NCBI GenBank assembly: GCA_027924585.1
Contig: BSBM01000319.1
Span: 6,601,001-6,665,000, forward strand
Direction of reading: 5' to 3'
From: Larix kaempferi
Taxonomy: Eukaryota > Streptophyta > Pinopsida > Pinales > Pinaceae
Length of the DNA: 64,000 nt
This document shows positions 22,879 through 33,883 of this stretch, in pieces (the stretch's first letter is position 1; each line of letters begins with the position of its first letter). The notes beneath the pieces are model-generated. The model did not search any database and had not been told where the DNA came from. It saw only the letters and a program-made list of their open reading frames with translations. The position numbers were made by a program, and so were the translations under genes.

Positions 22879-25800
22879 ATGTCCGTAGATTCTGATAGCG
22901 ATCCTGAACTTATTGGTTGCACTCGTAGTGGAAAACGGTATAAAGTAGGCCTTGACCAACATTCTTCTGAGTCTAGCCCAGACAATAGTCAAGTCCCTGG
23001 ACCAAGCCATATAGAAGGACAAGAGAGTGCTCATATCCCTTATTACCCTTTTACACCGCAAAAGCCAGACAAATCTCAGTATAACCCCGCAGTAACACCT
23101 TCTAGTAGCCCACACGGTACTTCCAGTACCTCTGTACCACCTTTATTTAACCAGCCCAGAAGCACTGCTACAACAGCCTCACCTCAACCTAACACAAGAA
23201 GGATGGGTGATGACATGAAGCTACCAACTTTTAGAGGAACAGGGATAGAAGACCCTGAGCAGCACTGGTTCTTATGTGAAGCTATTTGGACAATTAAGCA
23301 AATTAATGATGATGCTGTTAAACTGGTTCAGTTAGCAACCACACTAAGAGAAAGAGCCTTGACTTGGTTCATGAAATACTCAGCAGCACAGAATAGAACG
23401 CTTGCTGAGGTGATAAATGCTATGATTAGAGAATTTAAGAAACCTAAATCAGAATCACAGTGTATAACAGAGCTCAAAGACATCAAACAGTTACCTACAG
23501 AATCAGTATGGGACTTTGACCAGAAGTTCAAAGCCTTGATAGATCAAGTAAGCTTCGAGTTTGCACCACAGCAGCATAAAGAATGGTTCATTGCTGCGCT
23601 GCTTCCACACATTAGACTTCCTCTTATGCAACAGAATCTCAATACTCAGGAACAAGCTCTAGAGATGGCTATGAAACTAGAAGCTTCGCCTATTGCGGGA
23701 ACAAGCAACGATGTTGCGCATTTACAGAACCAATTAGCAAACTTAACCTTGCAAGTGCATGATATTAAGAAAGGCAAGGAGATTAAGGAAGAAATTTGGT
23801 GTACAAAATGTAAAGCCCAAGGTCATTCAAAGGACCATTGTCCCGTTTTTATAGACTATATTGCAACTGGAGCACCTAACCCTTTACCACAGGCACAAGG
23901 GCCTTGGTGTGAAATCTGTAGAACTAGAGGTCATAGACCACAAGAATGCCACTTACTTCAGAAATATGTACAAACTCCAAAGAATCTATATTGTAATTTC
24001 TGTAAATCAGTAGGTCATGATGAGAACAATTGTAGAGCATATGATCTTATGATAGAAAGGAAGCATGATGTTTATAGGGTACAAGCAGAGACACCAGGAC
24101 CCACAGTAGGTCCACCTTATGACCAAACTCGGGACGCCCGAGCAGGAAATTACAGGGGACGCGGACGCACAACAAATTTTGGTCGTGGAAGAGGACAGAT
24201 CACTTGTTATAATTGCGGAACACAAGGTCATTTTGCCAGGGATTGCCAAAATCCTACAACCCTCTGCAGGTATTGTAAATCTTCTGACCATATCATTGAA
24301 GAATGCCCTCAGTTACAGGCTAAGATGCAACCAAAGACCCCACAGGTCAATCAAAATATTCAGTTGATTGCAGCAGAAAAAAGAGAACCAGACCCTACAG
24401 TTAATATAGTGACACGCAGTGGAGCAACCACTGGTGCGCAAGAGATGGGAACGGGAAAGCAAGCGACGCAATGGGTGCGCCGCGCTAATATTAAACCAGC
24501 CCCACTTAACCTGCAGAAGCAAAAAGAAGCATTCAAGCAAGCTCAAGAGTATTTCTCAGATCCGAGAACTTCAAGTTCTGCCGCAATCCCGCAGAACAAT
24601 ATTAGATCGCAAGTGCTAAGACAAGACAACCTGGTACAAGAACAGGCCACTACAGCTAGAAGGCCTGACGACGAGCATGCACTAGGCAGTGTTCATGCGT
24701 TCCTGCGACAATGTTTAAAATTGTTGCGCAATGAAAAGGCAACTCTAGAACTCCAACACCTGTTGGATCAGTGCCAACAGTCTGCTTCGATGAACACACC
24801 GCAGTGTGATGTTCACCAGATTAGGAGTCACATTAGAACTGGAAAAGAGATGAGGCTTACAGCGCAGATTGGAGCATTTGAAATGAATGAAGTCATGTTA
24901 GATTTGGGCTCCGAAGCCAATGTTCTCACTATGCAGACATGGGAACAGATGGGAAGCCCTCAGCTTACGAGATCCCCTATCCAGCTAAGACTCGCAAATC
25001 AGCAACGAGTCTCTCCATTGGGCAGATTACCCAATGTACCTATTGATATTGAAGGAGTTAGAAGCTCTGCAGATTTTGAGGTAATCAAAATCATGGACGA
25101 TAGTAGACCATACCCAGCACTTTTAGGAATAGACTGGGCATTTGACAATTTGGCTGTCATTAATTTGAAGAAAAGACAGATGACCTTTGAGGATGACCAG
25201 ATTAGGGTCATCGCACCACTTGATCCTATTCAAGGACCAAGGTATATAGAACCCATTCGCGTAGAAGAGGAAGCGCGCCACATGGAAAGTTTGTACCAAA
25301 TGACTACTAATCACAGTGACTATGTCAACCCCACAGCAGACGGCCATCTCAGCTGGCGATGCGATAGCTCGTGCACATCAGACTCAGATACAGGATTGGA
25401 AAACTGGCAGAATCGTTTACATGAGGTTTCTGCAAGACGTTGCGCAATGATGACTAAATCCATTCGATGGATTGGCACAGAATTAACTGACACTCCAATT
25501 TTTGATGGTCTAACCGAAGTAACTAAATTCCTACAGGAATATGAACAAAAGCTTCCAGAACCGCAGCGCATACAGGCACTAGATATAGCATTGCGCGCTA
25601 CACCCGCAAGATGGTGGGCTGCGCATAAGGAGAATATTCACACATGGCAAGACTGTCGCAGATTGATACTGCGCAGATTCCAGGACACTACAGCAGAAGT
25701 GTCGCGCAAATATGAGGGACAGAGTGACCCTAGGTCACACATTGAAGCATGCATTCAGCAATGGTCAGATATTCCGCCAGATGAATGGGTTCACCTATTC

Positions 25801-28800
25801 ATCCACACATTGGATACAGTTCCAAGGAACTGGTATACTGAAACAGAATTGCGGAAAGGCACTTTCACGTGGCCTCTTATGATAGAAAGTTTTCAACTTA
25901 CCTTCAGCTTTGAATCAGAGCATCCAAGTATTGATCAGGCTCTGAAGTGTATTAAAAAGAAGATATTTGAAGAATGCCCGTTATCAGAATATTCCCAACC
26001 AGATTGGGCTGTCCAGATAGAACATGCCCTGGAATGCTATAACTTCACCGCTGAAGAGGAGGAGGACGATCCTCGCAACATCAACATCCCAGAATCAGAA
26101 GGGACGCGCAATATTAAAGGTCCTGAGCTTGACATCCCTGCCATCACAGAACACATCAAGCTCAAGAAGATTAACATTGGTACAGAAGCTGAACCAAAGT
26201 TTGCTTCTATAGGAGATTATTGGGATGATGAAACTGTTGGACATGTTTCAGAATTATTACGTGACTACCAGGATATCTTTCCCACCAAGTTCACAGAAAT
26301 GAAAGGCATCCTAGGAGACTTAGGAGTGATGCGCATACCTCTGAAAGCAGACGCCAAGCCAGTAAAGCAGCGCCCATACAGGTTGAACCCGCGTTATAAA
26401 GAAAAAGTCAAAGAAGAAATTGATAAGATGCTTGCAGCAGGTATTATTGAGCCAGTAGAGGAAAGCGATTGGATTAGTCCTATGGTGGTCCAAGAAAAGA
26501 AAACGAAAGGTGAAATAAGAATCTGTGTCGACTTGCGCAAACTCAATGATGCATCAGCGCACGATCCATTTCCCACTCCTTTCACAGATGAAGTACTTGA
26601 TAATGTTGGAGGACAAGAGGCTTACTCCTTCACTGATGGTTTCTCGGGATATCATCAGATCAGAATCCATCCGGACGACCGCCACAAGACTACTTTTGCA
26701 ACTGAATGGGGCTCATTCCAGTATACGGTAATGCCCTTTGGTCTTAAAAACGCACCTGCTATCTTTTCTAGAGTTGTTGTTGCTGTTTTCAAAGAATTCA
26801 TTCACAAGTTTCTAGAAGTCTATTTTGATGACTGGACTGTATTTGGCCTATTAAAGAACCATATTGCAAATCTGCGCATGATGTTAGAAAAATGTAGACA
26901 GCATCAGATTTCCCTTAACTTGAAAAAATGTATATTCTGTGCGCCCTTTGGTATTTTGTTGGGACATATTGTATGCAGACAAGGACTCCTGATGGATCCT
27001 GCGAAGGTTGCCATCATTGCTAACTTACCTGCGCCCAACTCAGTTAAACAATTGCGCACTACATTGGGACATACAGGTTACTACAGAAAATTCATCAAGG
27101 GTTATGCAAAGATCACAGCACCTATGGAGAGATTGCTGAAAAAGGATTCGAAGTTCCAATGGACAGAGGAATGCCAACAAAGCTTGGACACACTTAAAGA
27201 AAAGATGATCACAGCGCCTATTCTAGTTTTCCCGGACTGGAGAAAACCTTTTCATGTTCATGTTGATGCTTCTTCTATAGCATTGGGGGTTGTGCTTACA
27301 CAGTATGGAGAAGGAAGTATTGATCACCCGATTGCTTACTCCAGCAGAAAGCTATCTACAGCTGAGAAGAACTACACCACTACAGAAAGGGAAGGATTAG
27401 CTATGGTGTATGCCCTACAGAAATTCAGACACTACCTGTTAGGAGCTCACTTTAAAATGTATACTGACCATTCTGCTCTGAAATATTTGGTCAATAAACC
27501 AGTGTTAGGAGGAAGAATTTGCAGATGGCTACTGCTCTTTCAAGAGTATGATTTCGAGGTTATTGTAAAGCCAGGTAGATTGAATGCAGGGCCTGACCAT
27601 CTATCCAGGATAGAGTCAGGAGAGGAACCTACGAGTCTGGAGGACAATCTGCCTGACGCACAGTTGTTTTCTATTCAAGCAGCAGACGAATATTATTCTG
27701 ATATTCTTGAGTTTCTCACTACCGGGCAAGCACCGGCTGAGCTTACAATCCAGCAGAAAAAGCAACTTGTTGTTAGAGCCGTAGACTTCACTTTGATAGC
27801 AGGCCAGCTGTATAAGTTAGGCCCTGACGAAGTTTTGCGCAGATGTATCTTACCACATGAAAAGAACTCTATCATCGCAAAAGCGCATTCAGGTACCGCA
27901 GGAGGCCATTTCGCAGGAAAGCCGACTGCGCAAAAGATATTAGCCGCAGGTCTGTGGTGGCCGACATTGCACAAGGATACTAAGGAATTCTGTAAATGTT
28001 ACGATGTGTGCCAGCGCACAGGAAAACCCTCAAGGAGAGATGAAATGCCGCTAAGACCCCAGATCACACTGCTCGCTTTTGATAAATGGGCCATTGACTT
28101 TGTAGGACCTATTAACCCACCAGGAAAAAGAACTGGCGCAAGATACATCATTACAGCTACTGAATACCTCACCAGATGGGCTGAGGCGAAGCCAGTTAAG
28201 AACTGCGACGCTGCTACGGCCGCACAGTTCATTTTCGAGAATGTTATCACTAGATTTGGATGTCCAGTGATTCTCATGAGCGATCAGGGTACACATTTCC
28301 TCAATGAGACTATAGAGGCCCTTACTGAAGAATTTCAAATTAATCACCATAAGAGTACACCCTACCATCCTCAAGCTAATGGTACGGTGGAAGCATTCAA
28401 TAAAATTCTTGAGAATGCCCTGACGAAGATCTGTAATCAACAAAGAGATGATTGGGACCTTAGAGTCACAGCTGTATTATGGGCTTACAGAACCACTTGC
28501 AAGAAACTAACAGGTCACACACCTTTCAGCTTGGTGTATGGACAAGAAGCAGTTATGCCCATGGAATACATTATTCCTAGCCTTAGAATTGCGCAAATTA
28601 CAGAAATGGCAGATCCTGATACTATGAATGAAAGACTTTCGCAACTGCTTGCCTTAGAAGAAGACAGACTCTTAGCCGGATTCCATCAACAGGTACAGAA
28701 GGCAAGACAGAAAGCTTGGCATGACAGGCATATTAAGAATAAAGTCTTTCAGGAACGAGACTTGGTACTCCTCTATGACAGTAAATTTACCAAGTTCCCA

Positions 28801-28962
28801 GGCAAGTTTCGTGTACACTGGTTAGGCCCTTTTCAGGTGATAAAAATAACAGACGGAGGCGCAGTTCAGCTTGCAAAGCTGGATGGAGAATTACTACCTA
28901 CAATGATCAACGGGAGTCGGCTCAAGCTTTATCGCGACGGCCACTCCGCTCTGTCGACCTAA
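22879..28962 (+). CDS. gag-pol: Gypsy Gag-Pol polyprotein, 2027 aa
   Basis: One uninterrupted frame makes the capsid and replication enzymes. Gag core lies at about residues 125-270 ([17 protein letters not shown]). Five CCHC knuckles start near 308, 344, 372, 443 and 463. The aspartic protease has DLGSEAN at 675-681 and LLGIDW near 747. A second gag-like domain spans about 870-1030 ([14 protein letters not shown] near 908). RT runs about 1160-1340, with active site YFDD at 1315-1318. RNase H begins near 1460 (VDASS, then TEREG and YTDHS). Integrase has an HHCC zinc finger at about 1668-1715 and a catalytic D1740, D1802, E1838, with the expected D-35-E spacing. The C-terminal GPF motif (WLGPFQV) is near 1980, and there is no chromodomain. 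Gag and Pol are one frame, so any Gag excess must come from processing or translation control. Start: ATG 22879, 12 nt after the amber of the leader ORF. Confidence 0.95.
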   Translation: MSVDSDSDPELIGCTRSGKRYKVGLDQHSSESSPDNSQVPGPSHIEGQESAHIPYYPFTPQKPDKSQYNPAVTPSSSPHGTSSTSVPPLFNQPRSTATTASPQPNTRRMGDDMKLPTFRGTGIEDPEQHWFLCEAIWTIKQINDDAVKLVQLATTLRERALTWFMKYSAAQNRTLAEVINAMIREFKKPKSESQCITELKDIKQLPTESVWDFDQKFKALIDQVSFEFAPQQHKEWFIAALLPHIRLPLMQQNLNTQEQALEMAMKLEASPIAGTSNDVAHLQNQLANLTLQVHDIKKGKEIKEEIWCTKCKAQGHSKDHCPVFIDYIATGAPNPLPQAQGPWCEICRTRGHRPQECHLLQKYVQTPKNLYCNFCKSVGHDENNCRAYDLMIERKHDVYRVQAETPGPTVGPPYDQTRDARAGNYRGRGRTTNFGRGRGQITCYNCGTQGHFARDCQNPTTLCRYCKSSDHIIEECPQLQAKMQPKTPQVNQNIQLIAAEKREPDPTVNIVTRSGATTGAQEMGTGKQATQWVRRANIKPAPLNLQKQKEAFKQAQEYFSDPRTSSSAAIPQNNIRSQVLRQDNLVQEQATTARRPDDEHALGSVHAFLRQCLKLLRNEKATLELQHLLDQCQQSASMNTPQCDVHQIRSHIRTGKEMRLTAQIGAFEMNEVMLDLGSEANVLTMQTWEQMGSPQLTRSPIQLRLANQQRVSPLGRLPNVPIDIEGVRSSADFEVIKIMDDSRPYPALLGIDWAFDNLAVINLKKRQMTFEDDQIRVIAPLDPIQGPRYIEPIRVEEEARHMESLYQMTTNHSDYVNPTADGHLSWRCDSSCTSDSDTGLENWQNRLHEVSARRCAMMTKSIRWIGTELTDTPIFDGLTEVTKFLQEYEQKLPEPQRIQALDIALRATPARWWAAHKENIHTWQDCRRLILRRFQDTTAEVSRKYEGQSDPRSHIEACIQQWSDIPPDEWVHLFIHTLDTVPRNWYTETELRKGTFTWPLMIESFQLTFSFESEHPSIDQALKCIKKKIFEECPLSEYSQPDWAVQIEHALECYNFTAEEEEDDPRNINIPESEGTRNIKGPELDIPAITEHIKLKKINIGTEAEPKFASIGDYWDDETVGHVSELLRDYQDIFPTKFTEMKGILGDLGVMRIPLKADAKPVKQRPYRLNPRYKEKVKEEIDKMLAAGIIEPVEESDWISPMVVQEKKTKGEIRICVDLRKLNDASAHDPFPTPFTDEVLDNVGGQEAYSFTDGFSGYHQIRIHPDDRHKTTFATEWGSFQYTVMPFGLKNAPAIFSRVVVAVFKEFIHKFLEVYFDDWTVFGLLKNHIANLRMMLEKCRQHQISLNLKKCIFCAPFGILLGHIVCRQGLLMDPAKVAIIANLPAPNSVKQLRTTLGHTGYYRKFIKGYAKITAPMERLLKKDSKFQWTEECQQSLDTLKEKMITAPILVFPDWRKPFHVHVDASSIALGVVLTQYGEGSIDHPIAYSSRKLSTAEKNYTTTEREGLAMVYALQKFRHYLLGAHFKMYTDHSALKYLVNKPVLGGRICRWLLLFQEYDFEVIVKPGRLNAGPDHLSRIESGEEPTSLEDNLPDAQLFSIQAADEYYSDILEFLTTGQAPAELTIQQKKQLVVRAVDFTLIAGQLYKLGPDEVLRRCILPHEKNSIIAKAHSGTAGGHFAGKPTAQKILAAGLWWPTLHKDTKEFCKCYDVCQRTGKPSRRDEMPLRPQITLLAFDKWAIDFVGPINPPGKRTGARYIITATEYLTRWAEAKPVKNCDAATAAQFIFENVITRFGCPVILMSDQGTHFLNETIEALTEEFQINHHKSTPYHPQANGTVEAFNKILENALTKICNQQRDDWDLRVTAVLWAYRTTCKKLTGHTPFSLVYGQEAVMPMEYIIPSLRIAQITEMADPDTMNERLSQLLALEEDRLLAGFHQQVQKARQKAWHDRHIKNKVFQERDLVLLYDSKFTKFPGKFRVHWLGPFQVIKITDGGAVQLAKLDGELLPTMINGSRLKLYRDGHSALST

Positions 28963-29708
28963 TATTTTGCTGAAAGAGATGCAGATGCCCAGTGTAGTTG
29001 AAAGAGGCACCGCATTCAGTCTACACGGAAGTTGCGAGACACCCAGTCTCCGGCTTCCTGCGCAGTTCCTAGAAACATCCGCGCATGCCTAAAGTTTGGT
29101 TGGAGCGAACATAGTTGCGCTCTTGTGAAGCTTCTCCCCGGACCGTTGAACTATCGCTCTTGCGGAGTTCCCTTTGATAATTTGCCGCTTGAAAAATTTT
29201 TGTTGTGGACCCCTAAAGGCACAGTTTCCTAAGTTGAAATGACCCGCCGAAAATTTGAATTACAGCAGTTATGAAGCCGCGTCTGAATAAATGAAGGATA
29301 AGTCCGCTATTTAAGTCTAGCCGTTCTGACGGATTCGGCTTAATCTCCGAAAGATTTGCATTTAACTCTGGCGCCGAAAGCATTAGCTTCTCCCGGAAGG
29401 CTGTCAGAACCCGTCAATCACACTAAATGCACCGCTACGGCAAGGAGGATAGCGTGTTGTCAACTCATCTATAGCCGCCTATAGCTACGTTATCCCACTT
29501 GGTCGCATTTACTCACCTCTGGCTATAAATACCTCACACTTCTATAATTTTTGGGTTACTTTCCTCGAGTTGCTATCTTGTTTACGAATCCAAGTTATTG
29601 TTTTCAGAGCCGAGTTGTGCAGAGTATTTTCCCTTGTTTTCAGCGTCCATATCCTACGAAGGTCCGCCATTTGCTGTCCAAAGTTTTTGTTCCCTACAGA
29701 GATTCACG
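28963..29708 (+). promoter_or_regulatory. Spacer with TATA box and acceptor-like sites before third ORF
   Basis: No long conserved frame occupies these 746 bp. A canonical plant-like TATA box, GGCTATAAATACC, sits at about 29521-29533, about 180 bp before the ATG at 29709. Three splice-acceptor-like sites also lie in the leader: TTGTTTTCAG (to 29607), CTTGTTTTCAG (to about 29643) and TTCCCTACAG (to about 29699). The third ORF could therefore be made from its own promoter or from a spliced genomic RNA. Neither is shown by sequence alone. Confidence 0.55.
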
Positions 29709-32429
29709 ATGGAGAACCTGTCAACTGAAGAAGTTGTTTGTCAATTCCTGCGCCGAGGATTAGATTTCGGCATGACTACTCCAGTCACAGCTTCGACTTA
29801 TGTACATCCTGGTTATCAGGATCCCAGACAATCTCCGGCTACAAGAGCGTCGCCATCACAGCCAGAAGAACCTGTTCCAGAGCCGTTGGCGACCATGGCA
29901 AACTATATTCCGCCGCGTCCAGATGATGCACCAGAAGTACAGATCCCGAAGAATGCAAAGTATCCTATTCCGCTACCGCCACTACCGGCTAGTGTGCGGG
30001 TAGAAGGGCAACTGTTGGGAAACATTCCACTGGTCAAGTTCTCTGACTTCAACCTCGGAGACTATAAGACATACCCTCAGTTCCAGCCAGACCGATATCT
30101 GGATATAGTGCATAATCCCACCAGGAAGGTTGACGAGTTCATCCCGAAGGGATTTGCAGCAAATCTTGAGCGCCCTGGACTCTTGAATTTGTTGAAGCTA
30201 CCGCACTTTGGGCGTAGCAATGAAGCGAACGCAGTTGTTAAAACACTGCTATCATGCGTTCATGGAGGTTACCTTTGGCTCGGGAGGCCAATTGATCTAA
30301 ATGTTGATTTAATTCACCGCATTACTGGTCTATCTAAGGCTGGTAAGGATCCCAATATTCATCTTGCGGGAAAGGACAAGGACAGAAAATTGACTGCACA
30401 GGTGGTGCAGAAGTACAACTTAATAAGAGGAGGTCGGGCTTATGACCTCACTGCAGTAGAAGATGAGGCACTCCGATTTACAGGAAGTCTGCTTGCAGGC
30501 AGACTTCTCACAAAGTGCCGATCGAAGGAAGTTACTGGAGCTGTCGTGGAGCTCGCCATCGCAGCTGCGGAGGGAGAGCAGTACAACTGGTCTCTCTTTC
30601 TGCTGAATTCTTTTTTGGCTGATTGCCTGAATGTGCAGGACAATGCAGCCCAATCATTCCATTTTTCATGGCTTCTAGTTTTATGCGCTCTCGTTGGGTG
30701 GAAGGAGCCCCCGAATACTCAGTTCCTTCCGCGCCGCGCAGGAGAGGTTGCCGGCATGCGCTACATCAACCTCTGGGATTCCCCTAATCCCGCGAAGCGC
30801 AAGATGAATCGCGCTGTCTTTTGTGAGTACTACTATCTCCTCCGAGATACTATTCAAGAAATGCCAAGGCTGAGCGAGGAGACAGCCACGTTATATGACG
30901 GGAAGTTGGCTTTTACAGCCGACTTACATCAACTTTACCTCCTCCCTTGCGGCATTTCAGATGAATGGGCGCTAGGCCTTTACAGAATGACCACCGAGGA
31001 TGTTGAAGAAACCATCAAGTCTTGGTCGGATGAGTGGAGGGAGGCCGCCGATCTCGCATCCGCGCTGCCAACCGCCGCTACGAAAGAGAAGGATAAGGGC
31101 AAGGAAGCTCGTCAGCAGAGAAGTGACGAAGGATCCACAGAACCAGCCACCAAGAAGCAAAAAGTGTCGCATCCCGCTGAGGCTATTCCCTCGGGGATCG
31201 ACCAGTACATACATGAGCAATTTCGCAAGCTGCGCAATGCGCACGCTCACATCAGAAGTGCTCTAGACCTACAGTTTGTGGAAATAAAAGGTCTCGCAGG
31301 AAGAGTTGCGCAGACCCATGCGCCAGCATCTACTTCGCAGGCGCCACAAGAAATTCCAAGTGCCGAGCGAGTTGAAGAACTCATTGAAAGGCATATTGTC
31401 GTGCATATTCCGCCTACCAGCATGACACTTCCAGATCCGCTAGCTGCACTACAGGTAAGCGTCGTTGGGCCCGTTGAAATTAATTTGTCTCTAATTCCTA
31501 TAGAGACTCTACAGCTAGTGCAGGAGAAAGTTTCTCTTGAGTTGAGAGCTAGAGAGCTCTCTACATTCCAGGAAAATCAAAGACTGCAATCGCAGGAGTT
31601 AGAGTTGAAGGCAATCCATCAGGATACCTCTGAGAAGCTTGCACTTTATGAGGCGCAAGACATCGGTATCAGAAACGCAGTGGATGAGATTGCCCAGTTA
31701 TTGCCGACTTGCGAGATTCAACCAGACCTCCCTCTGGTTACAAAAGTTCAAATTATTGGCGAAAGGGCGAAAACCCTGGAGCAAGAAATAGTTGCTATGG
31801 CAGAAGGCCATAGAACCCAGATCGCTGAGCTAGAAGCTCGCGTTGCTGCGCATCTTACGGATGATGCGCAGGTACAATTTGAAGCACTGAGCAGAGCTTC
31901 CACACAGATGAAAGATCGGGTACAGGAAGCCAAGAACCTGATGAACCAGGCTATGGAAGCTTGGACAGAGCTTGTGAACCTCCCTTTTAAAGTGGGACTG
32001 TCAGAACAGGTGCAAGCTGCAGAACAATCTCTCACTGTTCTCAATGAAGAAGCTAAGGCCCTAACAGGCTTACCAAAAATGAAGAAAATGGGCGAAGTGC
32101 GCAAAATGCAGCAGCAACTGCACAAGCTCAGAACTGAAGATGAGAGGCTCACCAACAGCATTCAGCCATTCATGGATGAGTATGCTGAAATCGTTGGCCA
32201 GGTTGAGACAAAAATCAAAGAGATTGCTGAGTCTCAGGAGATCATTGATACCCTCACTAAAGACGAAGCGACCGCAGAAACGGTGCAAACAGCTGATGAG
32301 TGTATTGAGCAATTGGACTCCGCTATTGCGAAGTGGCAGAAAACATTCGCGGAGATTCAAGCAAAAGCAGATGCGCAAATCAAACGACCACGCGCTAGTG
32401 CGAGTGGCTCGAGGGCGAGCCACAAGTGA
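29709..32429 (+). CDS. Gypsy third ORF, plant-transposon-protein-like with coiled coils, 906 aa
   Basis: The start is placed at ATG 29709 (MENLSTEEVVCQFL); the frame is open further up to an ATG at 29598, but those 37 codons look unlike the rest. Residues about 115-290 contain GGYLWLGRPIDLNVDLIHRI followed by TGLSKAGKDP, a segment I associate with the so-called putative plant transposon protein domain found in Athila-type third ORFs. Around 455-490 is a Lys-rich linker (KEKDKGKE, KKQKV) that could be a nuclear signal. Residues about 595-900 are long Glu/Gln/Lys/Leu-rich helices, probably coiled coils, ending in a basic tail (KRPRASASGSRASHK). No signal peptide or membrane segment is evident, so an envelope role is not supported. 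Function unknown. It ends 12 bp before the 3' LTR. Confidence 0.85.
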   Translation: MENLSTEEVVCQFLRRGLDFGMTTPVTASTYVHPGYQDPRQSPATRASPSQPEEPVPEPLATMANYIPPRPDDAPEVQIPKNAKYPIPLPPLPASVRVEGQLLGNIPLVKFSDFNLGDYKTYPQFQPDRYLDIVHNPTRKVDEFIPKGFAANLERPGLLNLLKLPHFGRSNEANAVVKTLLSCVHGGYLWLGRPIDLNVDLIHRITGLSKAGKDPNIHLAGKDKDRKLTAQVVQKYNLIRGGRAYDLTAVEDEALRFTGSLLAGRLLTKCRSKEVTGAVVELAIAAAEGEQYNWSLFLLNSFLADCLNVQDNAAQSFHFSWLLVLCALVGWKEPPNTQFLPRRAGEVAGMRYINLWDSPNPAKRKMNRAVFCEYYYLLRDTIQEMPRLSEETATLYDGKLAFTADLHQLYLLPCGISDEWALGLYRMTTEDVEETIKSWSDEWREAADLASALPTAATKEKDKGKEARQQRSDEGSTEPATKKQKVSHPAEAIPSGIDQYIHEQFRKLRNAHAHIRSALDLQFVEIKGLAGRVAQTHAPASTSQAPQEIPSAERVEELIERHIVVHIPPTSMTLPDPLAALQVSVVGPVEINLSLIPIETLQLVQEKVSLELRARELSTFQENQRLQSQELELKAIHQDTSEKLALYEAQDIGIRNAVDEIAQLLPTCEIQPDLPLVTKVQIIGERAKTLEQEIVAMAEGHRTQIAELEARVAAHLTDDAQVQFEALSRASTQMKDRVQEAKNLMNQAMEAWTELVNLPFKVGLSEQVQAAEQSLTVLNEEAKALTGLPKMKKMGEVRKMQQQLHKLRTEDERLTNSIQPFMDEYAEIVGQVETKIKEIAESQEIIDTLTKDEATAETVQTADECIEQLDSAIAKWQKTFAEIQAKADAQIKRPRASASGSRASHK

Positions 32430-32441
32430 GTGTTAGGGGCC
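32430..32441 (+). other. Gypsy polypurine tract region (weak)
   Basis: GTGTTAGGGGCC lies between the third ORF's stop and the 3' LTR. It has only a short purine core (AGGGG), which is poor for a plus-strand primer but is the only candidate at the right place. Confidence 0.45.
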
Positions 32442-33878
32442 TGTTGGAGCCTAGGTCGTAGCTGCGGTAAAGCTGCGAATTTTGGGGAAAACACAAGTAT
32501 GAAAGGAAAGTGCTAATTTTGGAACAAGCACTAAGTTTTGGGCAAGAAGGAGACGGTGCGCAGTACGGTGCCATATGGACAAGCTCAGTAAAGATTATGG
32601 ACCGGAAATCGCGGAGCTCGCGCGCACGTCATCGAAGAAAGAAGGTGGCTCAGCTACCATAATAAATAAGGCGATGGAGTAGAGGGCTCAGCTACCCTCA
32701 TTTAAAGGCTAAGTACAGAAGTTATGGTTGCTCGGATCAAGGAGGAGCAACGGACCAGAGCATTGAAGGCGAAGGACGATCGCCCATACCCACAATCTGC
32801 GCCGGAATTCATGGAGCCTGCAGGAAGCGGCGACATGACTGCAAGCGGCGCCTACAGTACACCTAGCCATGTGCGTGGTTAGGGTTTTTGGGAATCACTG
32901 TTGGGAAAGGCCCACAGTTTTGTAAAGGTGCGACCGCCATGGCCACCTATATATATGAACAATTGTAATGGATAAACGTTAGCTAGAGTAAGTTGGATGT
33001 TAGATAGAGAGAAAGTTAGCAAGTAAGAGTTAGACACTCTTGAGGATAGATCATGTGTTGATTGTCCTTTGGTATGTTTCTACTGTGTGTAGAACTAGAG
33101 TAGAATCGGATAGCCGAGGAGCTAATCCCTGAGTTGCCAGACAGTCTGTGTGACGTCTGCGCCTTTGTAATCTCTATAGAGAAGAGACTAGTGAAGAGAA
33201 GGGCTCCCAGCTGTGTGCGTGGAGTTTCCTGTAAAGATCTAAGGCTGCAGCTGTGTGCGCAGCATATTGTATAACTCTATGGTTTTCTGGTTAATATAAA
33301 CTCCCGTGGACGTGGTTTTCCTTGAGGAGATGAGTTTCACATATATCTTCTTGTTATAATGTTTGCGTGAATGATAACTATTTAGAGTTCATTATCTGTG
33401 TATGCAAGACCCCTGTATTATCTTTGTGACTGTTTGAGCGGGTTGGAAAGGTCCCTTGATAGCTATAAGTGTTAAGTACCGAAGAAGTAGTAACGCGCGG
33501 TCGCTGCTGCGAGAGAAGACTGCGTTACTGCGCTGGATGTGAAGGGCGAGGAAGTATTTAGCGCGTCGACGCAAGGAATAGTTGCCTTCTGCGCTAGAGA
33601 GGAGAAACTGCGCAGTAGGCCTGCCGAGGAAGGAATCCGCGCAGCTGCGCCGAGCGGCCTGCGGGAAAGTCCGACCGCCGATATCTGAGGAACCATTCAA
33701 GGAAGAGCAATCTCCGCGTCACCCAGGTTAAGGAAACCTGATTCCTTAACCCCCCCATAGCCACTTCGGGTGAGACCTCGAGCTGCTGCGTAGCTCGTTG
33801 CCGAGAGGGCCAGTGCGCCAAGGGGTTTTGTTGCTGCGCTTCATTAAAACCCGGGTCTGCCCAAGAAAGCAGCCAACA
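32442..33878 (+). repeat. Gypsy 3' LTR, 1437 bp
   Basis: Starts TGTTGGAGCCTAGG and ends AGCCAACA, followed by the CCTAC target repeat. See the 5' LTR for the differences; all are single substitutions and there are no indels, since both copies are 1437 bp. Confidence 0.97.
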
Positions 33879-33883
33879 CCTAC

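Larger units (their letters stand above)
20547..33883 (+). mobile_element. Complete Gypsy (Athila-like) LTR retrotransposon with CCTAC target duplication
   Basis: Two 1437-bp LTRs (20552-21988 and 32442-33878) flank an 10.45-kb interior and are themselves flanked by the 5-bp direct repeat CCTAC (20547-20551 and 33879-33883). LTRs start TGTTGG and end CCAACA. I count seven differences between them by eye, about 0.5 percent, so insertion is recent. Interior order: reiterated primer-binding-site leader, 161-codon ORF, gag-protease-RT-RNase H-integrase, promoter-like spacer, third ORF. Integrase after RNase H defines Gypsy; a large third ORF in the envelope position, lack of a chromodomain and an Asp-tRNA-like primer site suggest the Athila branch. 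It may still be competent apart from an in-frame amber before gag. Confidence 0.95.

Noticed and set aside
22518-22985. 155-codon minus-strand frame
   Set aside because: Antisense shadow of the leader ORF and gag start.
29598-29708. Upstream ATG extending the third Gypsy ORF by 37 codons
   Set aside because: The region has acceptor-like sites and unlike composition; ATG 29709 is a better start, although the frame is open.
31748-32423. Minus-strand frames of 117-137 codons
   Set aside because: Antisense shadows of the coiled-coil part of the third Gypsy ORF.
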